Source of the DNA: Syntrophobacter fumaroxidans MPOB
GTDB lineage: Bacteria > Desulfobacterota > Syntrophobacteria > Syntrophobacterales > Syntrophobacteraceae
Assembly: GCF_000014965.1 (NCBI RefSeq)
Contig: NC_008554.1
Span: 4,700,001 to 4,764,000, forward strand
Direction of reading: 5' to 3'
Length of the DNA stretch: 64,000 bases
Shown: one piece after another, positions 1-8,571 of the stretch
Layout: each line of letters opens with the position of its first letter
Numbering within the stretch: position 1 is the stretch's first letter
Made by a program: the position numbers and the translations under genes
Notes under the pieces: model-generated
The model's input: the letters and a program-made list of their open reading frames with translations, nothing else
Told to the model about the DNA's origin: nothing
Database searches by the model: none

Positions 1-2
1 TT

Positions 3-3000
3 CTCCAGTTGGCCGTCATCGATGACCTGCTCGGTCCGGCGGACGGGCCGGTCGAGGAGATCGTGGGCATGAGCGTCCGCGATCGCTACCTGGTCGGCAA
101 GCTGGCTCCGATGGACACGGCTCCGGATGCGGCGGAGACGGACACCTTCGGCGAATCGGGACGTCCGGATTCCGAGGAGCGAGACGATGAAGTCGACACC
201 TCCACCAATCAATCCCTGGTTCCATCGTCCATGGGGTTCACCTTCTGCGTCGACGGCGAACTGGAAAATGTCCAACTGTTCGCCAACTGGGGGCGTTACG
301 AACGGACGCAGAGCGAGCGGGAGAACGAAGAGACGGGCAAATCCCCTCGTTGCTGGAAGCGCATACCCTCGGGCGGCTTCGCCGTGGTCTCCCTGAAGAA
401 GAGGACCATCGAACCGATCCGGATCGACACGGACTGCCCTTCGGTCGTGGTGCAGGGCTCGGTCAGCGCCCCGCTGGAAAACGGCGACAGGCTGGTTACG
501 CTCTTTCTGGTCAACACCCAGACCATGCCCGAACAGAACCAGGATCAGGCCTGGATATTCCAGCCCGAACTGAGCGTGCGGGACATGGAGGGGCGTGCGG
601 TGTTCCGGCGTCGCCCGATCCTTCGGGCCGACGAATTCGACGAGGAGCGTGAAGCACTCGAAATGATCTATCGGGACCGGGTCGAGTTCGCCGTCGGACA
701 TGGCATTTCGGTCCACGCGACCGTATCGGAGGATGATCGCGAGCGGGCCACGGAGGTCAGGACCGCCGTTCTGCCCGAGTACGAGATCCAGGTGACCGAA
801 ACGCCCGGTCTCGAACCGGAAGACCGCCCGGCCATGCGTCGGATGATTGAGGACGGCCTGCTCGACATGGAGCGACTCGCCGAGCTCGCCACACCCGAAA
901 AGCGCGACGAACTGGTCGCCGGGCTGAAAGTGTTGACGGACGACTACGCGGAGTGGATCGCCGAAAACCGGAATGCCATCGGCAGCGAGGTCGTGGGATA
1001 CGACATCCCCGCCACCGAAGCGATGGATCGATGCAATCTGATACTGGAAAGGCTGAGAGAAGGCATCGAGGTCCTCGCGTCGGACGACCGGGCGCTGGCC
1101 GCCTTCCGGTTCGCCAACCGGGCCATGGCCTCGCAGCGCATTCACAGCATCTACGCGCTCGCCAGGCGCCGTGGAGACGAGGTGACACTCGACGCGTTGA
1201 ACGTCCGCAAGAACCGCTCGTGGCGACCTTTCCAGTTGGCGTTCATGCTGCTTTCGATTCCGGCACTCGCCGACCCGACTCACCGGGACCGCACCCAACC
1301 CTTGGAGGCTTTCGCCGACCTGCTCTGGTTCCCCACCGGCGGCGGCAAGACCGAGGCCTATCTCGGTGTCGCGGCCTTCACCATGGGCGTCCGTCGCCTC
1401 CAGGGCGACATGGGCGGCCTCGATGGAGGACGCGGCCTGGCCGTGATCATGCGCTACACCTTGCGGTTGCTGACCCTGCAACAGTTTCAACGGGCCACTG
1501 CCCTGATCTGCGCCATGGAAGTGCTGCGCCGGGCCGAACCGGAGGTCTGGGGCGATGCGCCGTTCACCATCGGCCTCTGGGTCGGCCAGCGGGTCACGCC
1601 GAACACCACCGACGAAAGCCACGCGGCGATCGAAAAGGAACGGGACGGCAAGTACGGCACGGGGTCGACCCCGGCCCAGTTGACCAGTTGCCCGTGGTGC
1701 GGTTCCGAGATCGCTCCCGGGCGGGAGATAAGGGTCGACAGGGATCTCGGCCGAACCTTCGTCTACTGTGGCGACAAGTACGGCCGGTGCGAATTCAGCC
1801 AGGCGAAGTCGAAGAACCTGGGGCTTCCGGTCCTGGTGGTGGACGACGAAATCTATCGCCATCCGCCCTCAATGCTGATCGCCACGGTGGACAAGTTCGC
1901 CATGATGGCCTGGCGGGGGCAGGTGCGAGCACTCTTCGGCAAGGCGAACCGCGAATGTCCGCGCCACGGGCTGCTCTGGCCCGAGGCCGACTGCAACGGC
2001 AATCACACCAAGAAAGGGTCACTGGAAGCGGTCAAGGTCAAAGAGATCACTCCCATCCGGCCGCCGGATCTGATCATCCAGGACGAATTCCATCTGATCA
2101 GCGGACCGCTGGGAACCATGGTCGGCCTGTACGAAACCGCCGTGGACGAACTTTCGACCTGGACGGTCGACGGCAAGGCGATCCGGCCCAAGATCGTCGC
2201 CTCCACGGCGACGGTACGCAAGGCCGAAGAACAGGTGAACAACGTCTTCCTCCGCAGGGTTTCGGTCTTCCCGCCTCACGGCCTCGATGTCGAGGACAAC
2301 TTCTTCTCGGTGCAGCGTTCGGTGGAGGACAAGCCCGGGCGTCTCTACATGGGGATCTGTTCGCCGGGCAGCTCCCGTCCCGCTGTTCTGATCCGTGTGT
2401 ACGTCGCCCTGCTGACCGCCGCCCAATCGCTGTTCCAGCGCTTCGGCGCGGCGGCCGACCCGTACATGACCGTGGTTGGGTATTTCAACTCCCTGCGCGA
2501 GTTGGGGGGCATGCGGCGGCTGGCCGAGGACGACGTGCAGACCCGTGCCTATCGCGTCCAGATGAGCGACGTGAAGCGACCGGGGCTGAGCCAGCGTTCG
2601 GTACGCATTGTCGACGAGTTGACCTCGCGAGTTTCTAACAAGGAGATTCCCAAGAAGCTCGACCAACTGGAGGTCAAGTTCAAGCCCACCTGGGAAAAGG
2701 GCGAGACGCGGGCCATCGACATCGTCCTGGCCACCAACATGCTGTCGGTGGGCGTCGACGTCAATCGTATCGGACTGATGGTCGTCAATGGCCAACCGAA
2801 GAACACGGCGGAATACATTCAGGCCACGAGCCGCGTCGGCCGTTCCTTCCCGGGACTCGTCTGTACCGTGCTCACCTGGTCGCGGCCTCGCGATCTGTCC
2901 CACTACGAAACGTTCGAGCACTATCACGCGACGTTCTACAAGCATGTCGAGGCCCAGTCCGTCACGCCGTTCGCGGCGAGAGCGCTGGACCGTGGCCTGA

Positions 3001-3434
3001 CCGGCGCGATGGTGAGTCTCCTCCGGCTCGAAAACGATTCCATGAACCCGAATCCCGGGGCGCAATCCCTCGACAGTTCCGGCAAGGCGGAAGCCCTGAG
3101 AGCACGGAAGGTGCTGTCCGAGCGTGCTTGGAAGGTGAAAGACAAGGCGGCGAGAACTATCGCCGATACCATGACCGCCGATCGGATCGACCGGTGGGTG
3201 AAGGAAGCGGTGAAGGCCGGGCGCAGACTGGGTTACGAGACGGCGCGTGGGCAAGGCGACCTCGCCGCTCTTCTGAAAAAGCCCGGAGCGTTGGCATGGG
3301 ACGAATTCACGGTCCCCATGTCGATGCGCGAAGTGGAACCCGGAGTTCAACTGATCATGGATGCTTCGAAGCACTCTACCGAACCTCCGTCCTGGAAACC
3401 GAAGGTCAAGAAAGCGAACGGAGGTGACGCATGA
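3..3434 (+). CDS. drmA: DrmA-like DISARM helicase (5' end cut by window edge)
   Basis: Large superfamily-2 helicase-like protein, the putative motor of a DISARM anti-phage system. From the first in-frame codons the protein reads through a DLLGPA...VRDRYLVG segment typical of the DrmA N-terminus, so the true start lies just upstream of the window; the TTG at 9 is not convincing. Walker A (PTGGGKTE) is near residue 441, a DEFH box near 692, STAT motif III near 733, and motifs V/VI (SVGVDVNRIG, QATSRVGR) near 910-945. A Cys4-like insertion (CPWC...CGDKYGRC) at about 560-594 may bind zinc. It overlaps drmB by 4 nt. Family assignment rests on motif order plus the drmB and drmC neighbours; biochemical role is inferred from known DISARM systems. 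Confidence 0.88.
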   Translation, partial: LQLAVIDDLLGPADGPVEEIVGMSVRDRYLVGKLAPMDTAPDAAETDTFGESGRPDSEERDDEVDTSTNQSLVPSSMGFTFCVDGELENVQLFANWGRYERTQSERENEETGKSPRCWKRIPSGGFAVVSLKKRTIEPIRIDTDCPSVVVQGSVSAPLENGDRLVTLFLVNTQTMPEQNQDQAWIFQPELSVRDMEGRAVFRRRPILRADEFDEEREALEMIYRDRVEFAVGHGISVHATVSEDDRERATEVRTAVLPEYEIQVTETPGLEPEDRPAMRRMIEDGLLDMERLAELATPEKRDELVAGLKVLTDDYAEWIAENRNAIGSEVVGYDIPATEAMDRCNLILERLREGIEVLASDDRALAAFRFANRAMASQRIHSIYALARRRGDEVTLDALNVRKNRSWRPFQLAFMLLSIPALADPTHRDRTQPLEAFADLLWFPTGGGKTEAYLGVAAFTMGVRRLQGDMGGLDGGRGLAVIMRYTLRLLTLQQFQRATALICAMEVLRRAEPEVWGDAPFTIGLWVGQRVTPNTTDESHAAIEKERDGKYGTGSTPAQLTSCPWCGSEIAPGREIRVDRDLGRTFVYCGDKYGRCEFSQAKSKNLGLPVLVVDDEIYRHPPSMLIATVDKFAMMAWRGQVRALFGKANRECPRHGLLWPEADCNGNHTKKGSLEAVKVKEITPIRPPDLIIQDEFHLISGPLGTMVGLYETAVDELSTWTVDGKAIRPKIVASTATVRKAEEQVNNVFLRRVSVFPPHGLDVEDNFFSVQRSVEDKPGRLYMGICSPGSSRPAVLIRVYVALLTAAQSLFQRFGAAADPYMTVVGYFNSLRELGGMRRLAEDDVQTRAYRVQMSDVKRPGLSQRSVRIVDELTSRVSNKEIPKKLDQLEVKFKPTWEKGETRAIDIVLATNMLSVGVDVNRIGLMVVNGQPKNTAEYIQATSRVGRSFPGLVCTVLTWSRPRDLSHYETFEHYHATFYKHVEAQSVTPFAARALDRGLTGAMVSLLRLENDSMNPNPGAQSLDSSGKAEALRARKVLSERAWKVKDKAARTIADTMTADRIDRWVKEAVKAGRRLGYETARGQGDLAALLKKPGALAWDEFTVPMSMREVEPGVQLIMDASKHSTEPPSWKPKVKKANGGDA

Positions 3435-5278
3435 GTTCCTATCTCGTCGGACAAGTCCGTCCCAGTCAATTGCTCTGGACCTATGGTCCCGGAGCCCTGA
3501 TCGACCTGCCGAATCTTTCGGTGTTGACCATGGGTCTCGATCGCTGGAATCCGGACCGATGCCCTCCGATCGAGGAGGCACGCCTACTCGCCGCCGTTCG
3601 CCGAGTGCTCGGCCCTCAAGTGGAACGGTTGCGGATGCCCCCCTTTCTAAGGGAGGACGGCGTCGACCCCATGTCCGCCGAAGGCAAGATCGGCGTGCCG
3701 GTCCGCCCCTTTCCGCGTTGGTTGAGATGCGTCAAATGCGGCTTGCTGGCCGAATACGATTCGGGCCTGTTCGACATCAAGGCCAACCCGTACCGCCCTG
3801 AGCAGACCCATTTCGTTCATTCGAACTGCGAGAAAGGCAAGAACGCCGATGCGGTTCCCGCCCGTTTTCTGCTCGCCTGCAGGAACGGTCACCTCGACGA
3901 TTTTCCGTGGCATTGGTTCGTGCATGGCGGCCCCTCCGAGTGCAAAGGGACGCTGCGTTTCTTCGAGCGAGGCGCATCCCTGCAGACCGAAAACCTCTGG
4001 GTCAAATGCGACACCTGCGATGCGGCACGCTCGCTAGTTCATGCCTTCGGGCGGGAGGCGCAGGATAACCTTCCCGCCTGCCGAGGACGGCACCCCCACC
4101 TCAACCAGTACGAGGAATGCGGCGAGGACCCCAGAACCATCCTCCTGGGAGCGACCAACGGGTGGTTCCCAATCACGCTTTCGGTTCTCGCGATTCCTCT
4201 CGAACGTGACCAACTCGGGCAATTGATTCTGGATGGATGGGAATATTTCTCGGATGCGGAATCGGCCGAAGAGATCAAGGTGATCGTGAAGACCCTGGTC
4301 AAGAGCGGCAGCCTGCCGGGAATCGACAAATGGGATCATAGGGACATCTGGAAGGCCGTCGAAGACCGAAAGGAAGGTAGATCGGGCACGACGGTCATAT
4401 CCGAGGGCGACATCAAGGACCCCGAGTGGGACGTCTTGACCTCGGACGATCCTCCGACGGACTGGCCGCATTTCCTGAGCAGCAAGACCGAAACACCGGA
4501 GGGCTATCGAGACCGTCTGGCCAGCGTGTTGTTACTGGAACGTCTCCGCGAAGTGAACGCCCTGATTGGCTACACCCGGGTGGAGGCTCCAGAGGAATCG
4601 ACCGATCCAGACGAGCGACCGCCGATGGCCGATCTCAGCCGGAACAAGCCCGATTGGATACCCGCCAGTGAAGTGCATGGTGAAGGGATATTCATCAGGT
4701 TCGACGAGAATGCCGTGGCCGAATGGGAAAAGCAAAAAGCCGTTCAGGCCAGAAGCCAAAAGCTGGAGGCGGGTCATCGGGGCTGGCGGAACGCACGTGG
4801 GCTGGACCCCGACGAGGGTTATCCGGGCATCAGATACGCCATGCTGCACACGTTCGCCCATCTTCTCATTCGGGAGCTGGCTCTCGAATGTGGCTACAAC
4901 GCGGCGAGCATCCGGGAACGCATCTATGCGAAGAGCGACAGCGAATCTCCCATGGCGGGGGTGTTGCTCTACACGGCGGCGGCCGATTCCGACGGGACCC
5001 TCGGTGGACTCGTCGAGCTCGGAAAACCCGAGAATCTGGGACGCTTGATCGAGCAGGCGCTGGATCGCGCCACCGTCTGCTCTTCCGACCCCCTCTGCTC
5101 GGAACACAATCCCGGTGTCGATCGTTCGTTGCATTCCGCCGCCTGCCATGCCTGCACCTTCGTCGCCGAGACGTCCTGTGAACGTGGAAATCGTTATCTG
5201 GACAGGGCTCTGCTCGTAAAAACATTCGAGGTCTCCGACACCGCTTTCTTCGCCGGGAATGGAGGCTCGAATGGATGA
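3431..5278 (+). CDS. drmB: DrmB, DUF1998 protein of DISARM
   Basis: 615-aa partner of DrmA, core DISARM component. The C-terminal DUF1998 region begins with MLHTFAHLLIREL near residue 470 and ends in the family Cys signature (CSSDPLC, then CHACTF...SCERG at about 553-585). Two further Cys pairs (CVKCG near 100, CDTCD near 193) suggest extra zinc knuckles. The ATG overlaps the end of drmA by 4 nt (ATGA) and the gene overlaps drmC at its 3' end, so the three are translationally coupled. In studied DISARM systems DrmA and DrmB form a complex that loads on phage DNA; that is family knowledge, not visible here. Confidence 0.9.
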   Translation: MSSYLVGQVRPSQLLWTYGPGALIDLPNLSVLTMGLDRWNPDRCPPIEEARLLAAVRRVLGPQVERLRMPPFLREDGVDPMSAEGKIGVPVRPFPRWLRCVKCGLLAEYDSGLFDIKANPYRPEQTHFVHSNCEKGKNADAVPARFLLACRNGHLDDFPWHWFVHGGPSECKGTLRFFERGASLQTENLWVKCDTCDAARSLVHAFGREAQDNLPACRGRHPHLNQYEECGEDPRTILLGATNGWFPITLSVLAIPLERDQLGQLILDGWEYFSDAESAEEIKVIVKTLVKSGSLPGIDKWDHRDIWKAVEDRKEGRSGTTVISEGDIKDPEWDVLTSDDPPTDWPHFLSSKTETPEGYRDRLASVLLLERLREVNALIGYTRVEAPEESTDPDERPPMADLSRNKPDWIPASEVHGEGIFIRFDENAVAEWEKQKAVQARSQKLEAGHRGWRNARGLDPDEGYPGIRYAMLHTFAHLLIRELALECGYNAASIRERIYAKSDSESPMAGVLLYTAAADSDGTLGGLVELGKPENLGRLIEQALDRATVCSSDPLCSEHNPGVDRSLHSAACHACTFVAETSCERGNRYLDRALLVKTFEVSDTAFFAGNGGSNG

Positions 5279-6062
5279 CCTTCTGGCAGTGATCGCCGAG
5301 CTTGGCCTGGAGTTGCATCCGGATCGTATCTCCACCGTCGCGTCGAAGATCGAGACGCTGGGCTCCGTCGAGCAGTTCGCCTTGACTCGTTCGAGTTTCG
5401 GCCCCAACGCCGACAAGGAATTGGTGGGACGTCTGGATCGGGCGTGGCGTAACAGCAAGGACACCTCTCCAAGTGACGTGGCATTCGCTCTCCGGGGAGC
5501 GTCTGCGGCGGCGGTCCTGAGAGAGAACCGTGGGGCCGTGGAATTGGTATGGACCGGCCCCTCGACGGGTCAGGTTCCGGTCAGGCACACCGAGCAGGTG
5601 CTCTGTGAAGTCATCGAAGCCGCGAAGAGACGGTTGTTTCTCGTCAGCTTCGTCGCCTACGAGGTCGATTCGATCATCCGGGCTCTCCGTGGTGCCATTG
5701 GCCGCCAGGTTCAGATCGACGTGTTGCTGGAGTCGTCCGACAAGCATGGCGGGCGGGTGACATACGATTCCGTCAAGGCCATGAAAAGCATTCTCCCCTC
5801 GATTGACGTTTACGTCTGGTCGTCGGACAAGAAGGTGCTGCCCGGACAGTTGTCGGGAGCCGTTCATGCCAAATGTGCCGTCGCCGACGGCGAACTGGCT
5901 TTCATCACCAGTGCGAATCTGACCTCCGCCGCGATGGAGCGCAACATGGAGCTCGGCGTCCTCGTTAAGGGCGGAGAGCTGCCCTTCGAGCTCCATCGAC
6001 ATCTGGAAGCGCTGATTTCCACGAAGATCATCGAAAGAGTAAATGAGGATAACGACCAATGA
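5271..6062 (+). CDS. drmC: DrmC, phospholipase D-like nuclease of DISARM
   Basis: 263-aa protein with a single PLD-type catalytic motif, HAKCAVAD at about residue 199, followed by TSANLT (the family G/T-SANLT segment). One HKD motif per chain implies that a homodimer makes the active site. The start at 5271 is preferred over ATG 5259 because the GGAGGC at 5262-5267 sits just before it; the gene then overlaps drmB by 8 nt. The stop overlaps the next ATG (ATGA). Third member of the DISARM core. DrmC is reported as dispensable in some systems, so its nuclease role here is inference. Confidence 0.88.
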   Translation: MDDLLAVIAELGLELHPDRISTVASKIETLGSVEQFALTRSSFGPNADKELVGRLDRAWRNSKDTSPSDVAFALRGASAAAVLRENRGAVELVWTGPSTGQVPVRHTEQVLCEVIEAAKRRLFLVSFVAYEVDSIIRALRGAIGRQVQIDVLLESSDKHGGRVTYDSVKAMKSILPSIDVYVWSSDKKVLPGQLSGAVHAKCAVADGELAFITSANLTSAAMERNMELGVLVKGGELPFELHRHLEALISTKIIERVNEDNDQ

Positions 6063-8047
6063 ACGAGGGAATCGGAACGACCGGCATGGCGGGCAACGAC
6101 CATTACAGGATGACCGTGGATTTGAACGTCCTGGATCATCTCGGGATCAATCTCTACAGCAACATCGCCGCAGTGTTGACCGAAGCGGTTGCGAACGCGT
6201 GGGATGCCGACGCGGAGAACGTCGAGATCGGTATAGATCCGGACGGGAAGTTCATCGAGATCAAGGACGACGGTATCGGAATGTCCATCGAGGACATGAA
6301 CACCAAGTACCTCCGGGTCGGCTATCGTCGCAGGGACGAGGATCAGGAGACCGGTCGCACGACCGCCAAGGGACGCCCCGTCATGGGCAGAAAGGGCCTT
6401 GGCAAGCTGTCTCTGTTCTCCATAGCCAACACGATCGAAGTTCACTCGGCAAAGAACGGCGAGTCCCATGGACTGAGAATGACGATCGACGGAATTCACA
6501 AGTCGGTCCAGGACAAGGAGCCTTTTTACAGCCCGGAAAAGCTGCCTCGGGAGGAAATACAAGTCACCAACGGGACCGCGATTCTGTTGAAGGATATCAA
6601 GCGCCAGCGTCTCGGACGCGGAGCCACGGCCTTGCGGAAGCGGCTCGCTCGTCGCTTTTCCGTAGTCGGAGAGGCGCACGGATTCAAGATTCTGATCGAC
6701 GGACATCCGATCAGCACGGCCGATCGGGGCGACTTGCCCATGGTCCAGTTCCTTTGGAGTTTCGGAGACGAAGAGCCGGATCTTTCGTCCGCAGGACAGT
6801 TGTTGGAGCGGGAGGCCCTTTCGGATCGGCTCGACGCATGGGATGGGGATTGGTCGGTCACCGGCTGGATAGGGACCGCCCGTTTGCCGAAACAGCTCGA
6901 CAGCGACGATGCGGGCAACCTGAACAGCATCGTCGTCTTCGCGAGAGGTCGGCTCTTTCACGAAAACATCCTCGACAAGTTGAACGACGGTCGCCTCTAC
7001 ACGAAATACCTCACCGGGCAAATCGAGGCCGACTTCCTCGATGCGGACGACGAACCGGATATAGCCACGAGCGACAGACAGCGAGTTCAGGAGGACGATC
7101 CACGATATGTTCAATTGATCGCATTCCTCAGAAAGCAACTAACGCAGGTCGAGAAACGCTGGACGGAATGGCGGCGGCTCCACGAGGTGGAAAAGGCCAA
7201 GGAGACGTCACCGGCCCTGGCCGAATGGTTGGAGTCCCTGCCGGAAGGCTTTCGGAAAAGTGCCGAAACCCTGATCGCGAAGCTCAGCGCGTTGCCCGTC
7301 GACCAGGACGAGGACCGGAAACTCATGTATCGCCACGGCATCCTGGCGTTCGAGCGTATGAAGTTGCGGGGCTCGGCCGAAGAGTTGGCCGCGCATGTTC
7401 ACGACATAGACAAGCTCCTGGCCATTCTCGCGGACAGGGACTCCCTCGAGGCTTCGCTTTACCGGGATATCGTGAAGTCCCGCCTCGACGCCATCAAGGA
7501 TTTTCAGGGAATAGCCGACGACAACGCCAAGGAAAGCGTCCTGCAAAAGTATCTGTTCGATCATCTGTGGCTGCTCGACCCGGCATGGGAAAGAGCGACC
7601 GCCAGCGAGGTGATGGAGACGAGACTCACCACCGACGGCGTGCTCACGCAGGACATGACTGAAAAGGAAAGACTCGGGCGTGTCGACATCGCCTATCGGA
7701 CGATGGCCGGAAAGCACATCATCGTCGAGCTGAAGCGGGTCAAACGGAAAATGAAGCTCCTCGAACTGCAGGAGCAAGGGCAGACCTATGTGGACAAGCT
7801 CAAGAAAATCCTGCTCGCCCAGGGCGACGCGACTCCGAACATCGAGGTGGTTTTCGTTCTCGGTGAGCCCATCGACGAGGAAGGGAGCAACCCGGAGCGA
7901 TTGAAATCTTCCATGGCGGCTATTTCGCCGGGCAGCAGAATCGTCCACTACGACTCTCTCATCAGAGGAGCACAGGAGGCGTATTCCGAGTTCCTGAAAA
8001 AGAGCAAGCAGCTCGACAAGCTGGAAAGAATCGTCGACAGGATATGA
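6059..8047 (+). CDS. GHKL/MORC-like ATPase fused to PD-(D/E)XK nuclease
   Basis: 662-aa protein. The N-terminus is a GHKL (Hsp90/MutL/histidine-kinase type) ATPase: N-box with VANAWDADAE near residue 43, DDGIGMS near 70, and GRKGLGKLSLF near 110. The C-terminus looks like a PD-(D/E)XK nuclease: GRVDIAY near 540 followed by IVELKR near 555, giving the D...ExK core on a predicted beta hairpin. The middle is rich in charged helices. ATPases of this type were linked to restriction systems with Vsr, methyltransferases and SF2 helicases as relatives of eukaryotic MORC proteins. It starts in the drmC stop codon, so it is part of the same transcript. It is not one of the usual DISARM subunits. Domain calls are from motifs only. 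Confidence 0.85.
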   Translation: MNEGIGTTGMAGNDHYRMTVDLNVLDHLGINLYSNIAAVLTEAVANAWDADAENVEIGIDPDGKFIEIKDDGIGMSIEDMNTKYLRVGYRRRDEDQETGRTTAKGRPVMGRKGLGKLSLFSIANTIEVHSAKNGESHGLRMTIDGIHKSVQDKEPFYSPEKLPREEIQVTNGTAILLKDIKRQRLGRGATALRKRLARRFSVVGEAHGFKILIDGHPISTADRGDLPMVQFLWSFGDEEPDLSSAGQLLEREALSDRLDAWDGDWSVTGWIGTARLPKQLDSDDAGNLNSIVVFARGRLFHENILDKLNDGRLYTKYLTGQIEADFLDADDEPDIATSDRQRVQEDDPRYVQLIAFLRKQLTQVEKRWTEWRRLHEVEKAKETSPALAEWLESLPEGFRKSAETLIAKLSALPVDQDEDRKLMYRHGILAFERMKLRGSAEELAAHVHDIDKLLAILADRDSLEASLYRDIVKSRLDAIKDFQGIADDNAKESVLQKYLFDHLWLLDPAWERATASEVMETRLTTDGVLTQDMTEKERLGRVDIAYRTMAGKHIIVELKRVKRKMKLLELQEQGQTYVDKLKKILLAQGDATPNIEVVFVLGEPIDEEGSNPERLKSSMAAISPGSRIVHYDSLIRGAQEAYSEFLKKSKQLDKLERIVDRI

Positions 8048-8073
8048 GCGGCGGTCACCGAGGATGAGCGGCA

Positions 8074-8571
8074 GTGGATACCGTGGACAAAACGACACGC
8101 TCGAGAATCATGTCCAGGGTCGGTCAAAAGGACACCGGCCCGGAGATGAAGCTTCGAAGGTCACTGCACAAAATCGGATTGCGATATCGGCTTCACGACA
8201 AGAGGTTGCCGGGATCTCCGGATATCGTCTTCCCCAGGTTCAAGGCGGCTTTGTTCGTCCATGGCTGTTTCTGGCACCGCCACGGTTGCAAGGCGACCAC
8301 GACGCCCGGAACCAACGTGGATTTCTGGCGCAAGAAGTTCGACGAAAACATCGCCAGAGACCGACGGCACATCGAAGCCCTTCAGGATGCGGGTTGGAGG
8401 GTGGCCGTGGTCTGGGAGTGTTCGCTAAAAGGCAAAAGAGCCGACCCCGATGAGGTTGCGAGACTTGTGAGCGAATGGTTGGTGTCGAGCGAGAAGCACA
8501 AGGTTATCCCTGAACATGCTCAGACCGTAAGCTCGCGGAGGGAAATCTCGCTTCCCCAGGAGGAGCCATGA
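8074..8571 (+). CDS. vsr: Vsr-type very short patch repair endonuclease
   Basis: 165-aa homologue of the T:G mismatch nicking enzyme that protects 5-methylcytosine sites from deamination. Family landmarks are all present: RSRIMSRVGQKDT at the N-terminus, LPGSPDIVFP, the zinc and active-site segment VHGCFWHRHGC near residue 62, FWRKKFDENIARD, and GWRVAVVWEC. The start is a GTG at 8074; a GTG at 8083 is also possible. It sits 26 nt after the GHKL-nuclease gene and its stop overlaps the next ATG. Vsr normally accompanies a cytosine-C5 methyltransferase. None is in the window, so one is expected upstream or elsewhere in the genome. Confidence 0.93.
   Translation: MDTVDKTTRSRIMSRVGQKDTGPEMKLRRSLHKIGLRYRLHDKRLPGSPDIVFPRFKAALFVHGCFWHRHGCKATTTPGTNVDFWRKKFDENIARDRRHIEALQDAGWRVAVVWECSLKGKRADPDEVARLVSEWLVSSEKHKVIPEHAQTVSSRREISLPQEEP

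Noticed and set aside
953-2638. Long alternative + frame inside drmA
   Set aside because: Shadow frame, Arg/Gly-rich, no domain; drmA motifs are intact in the other frame.
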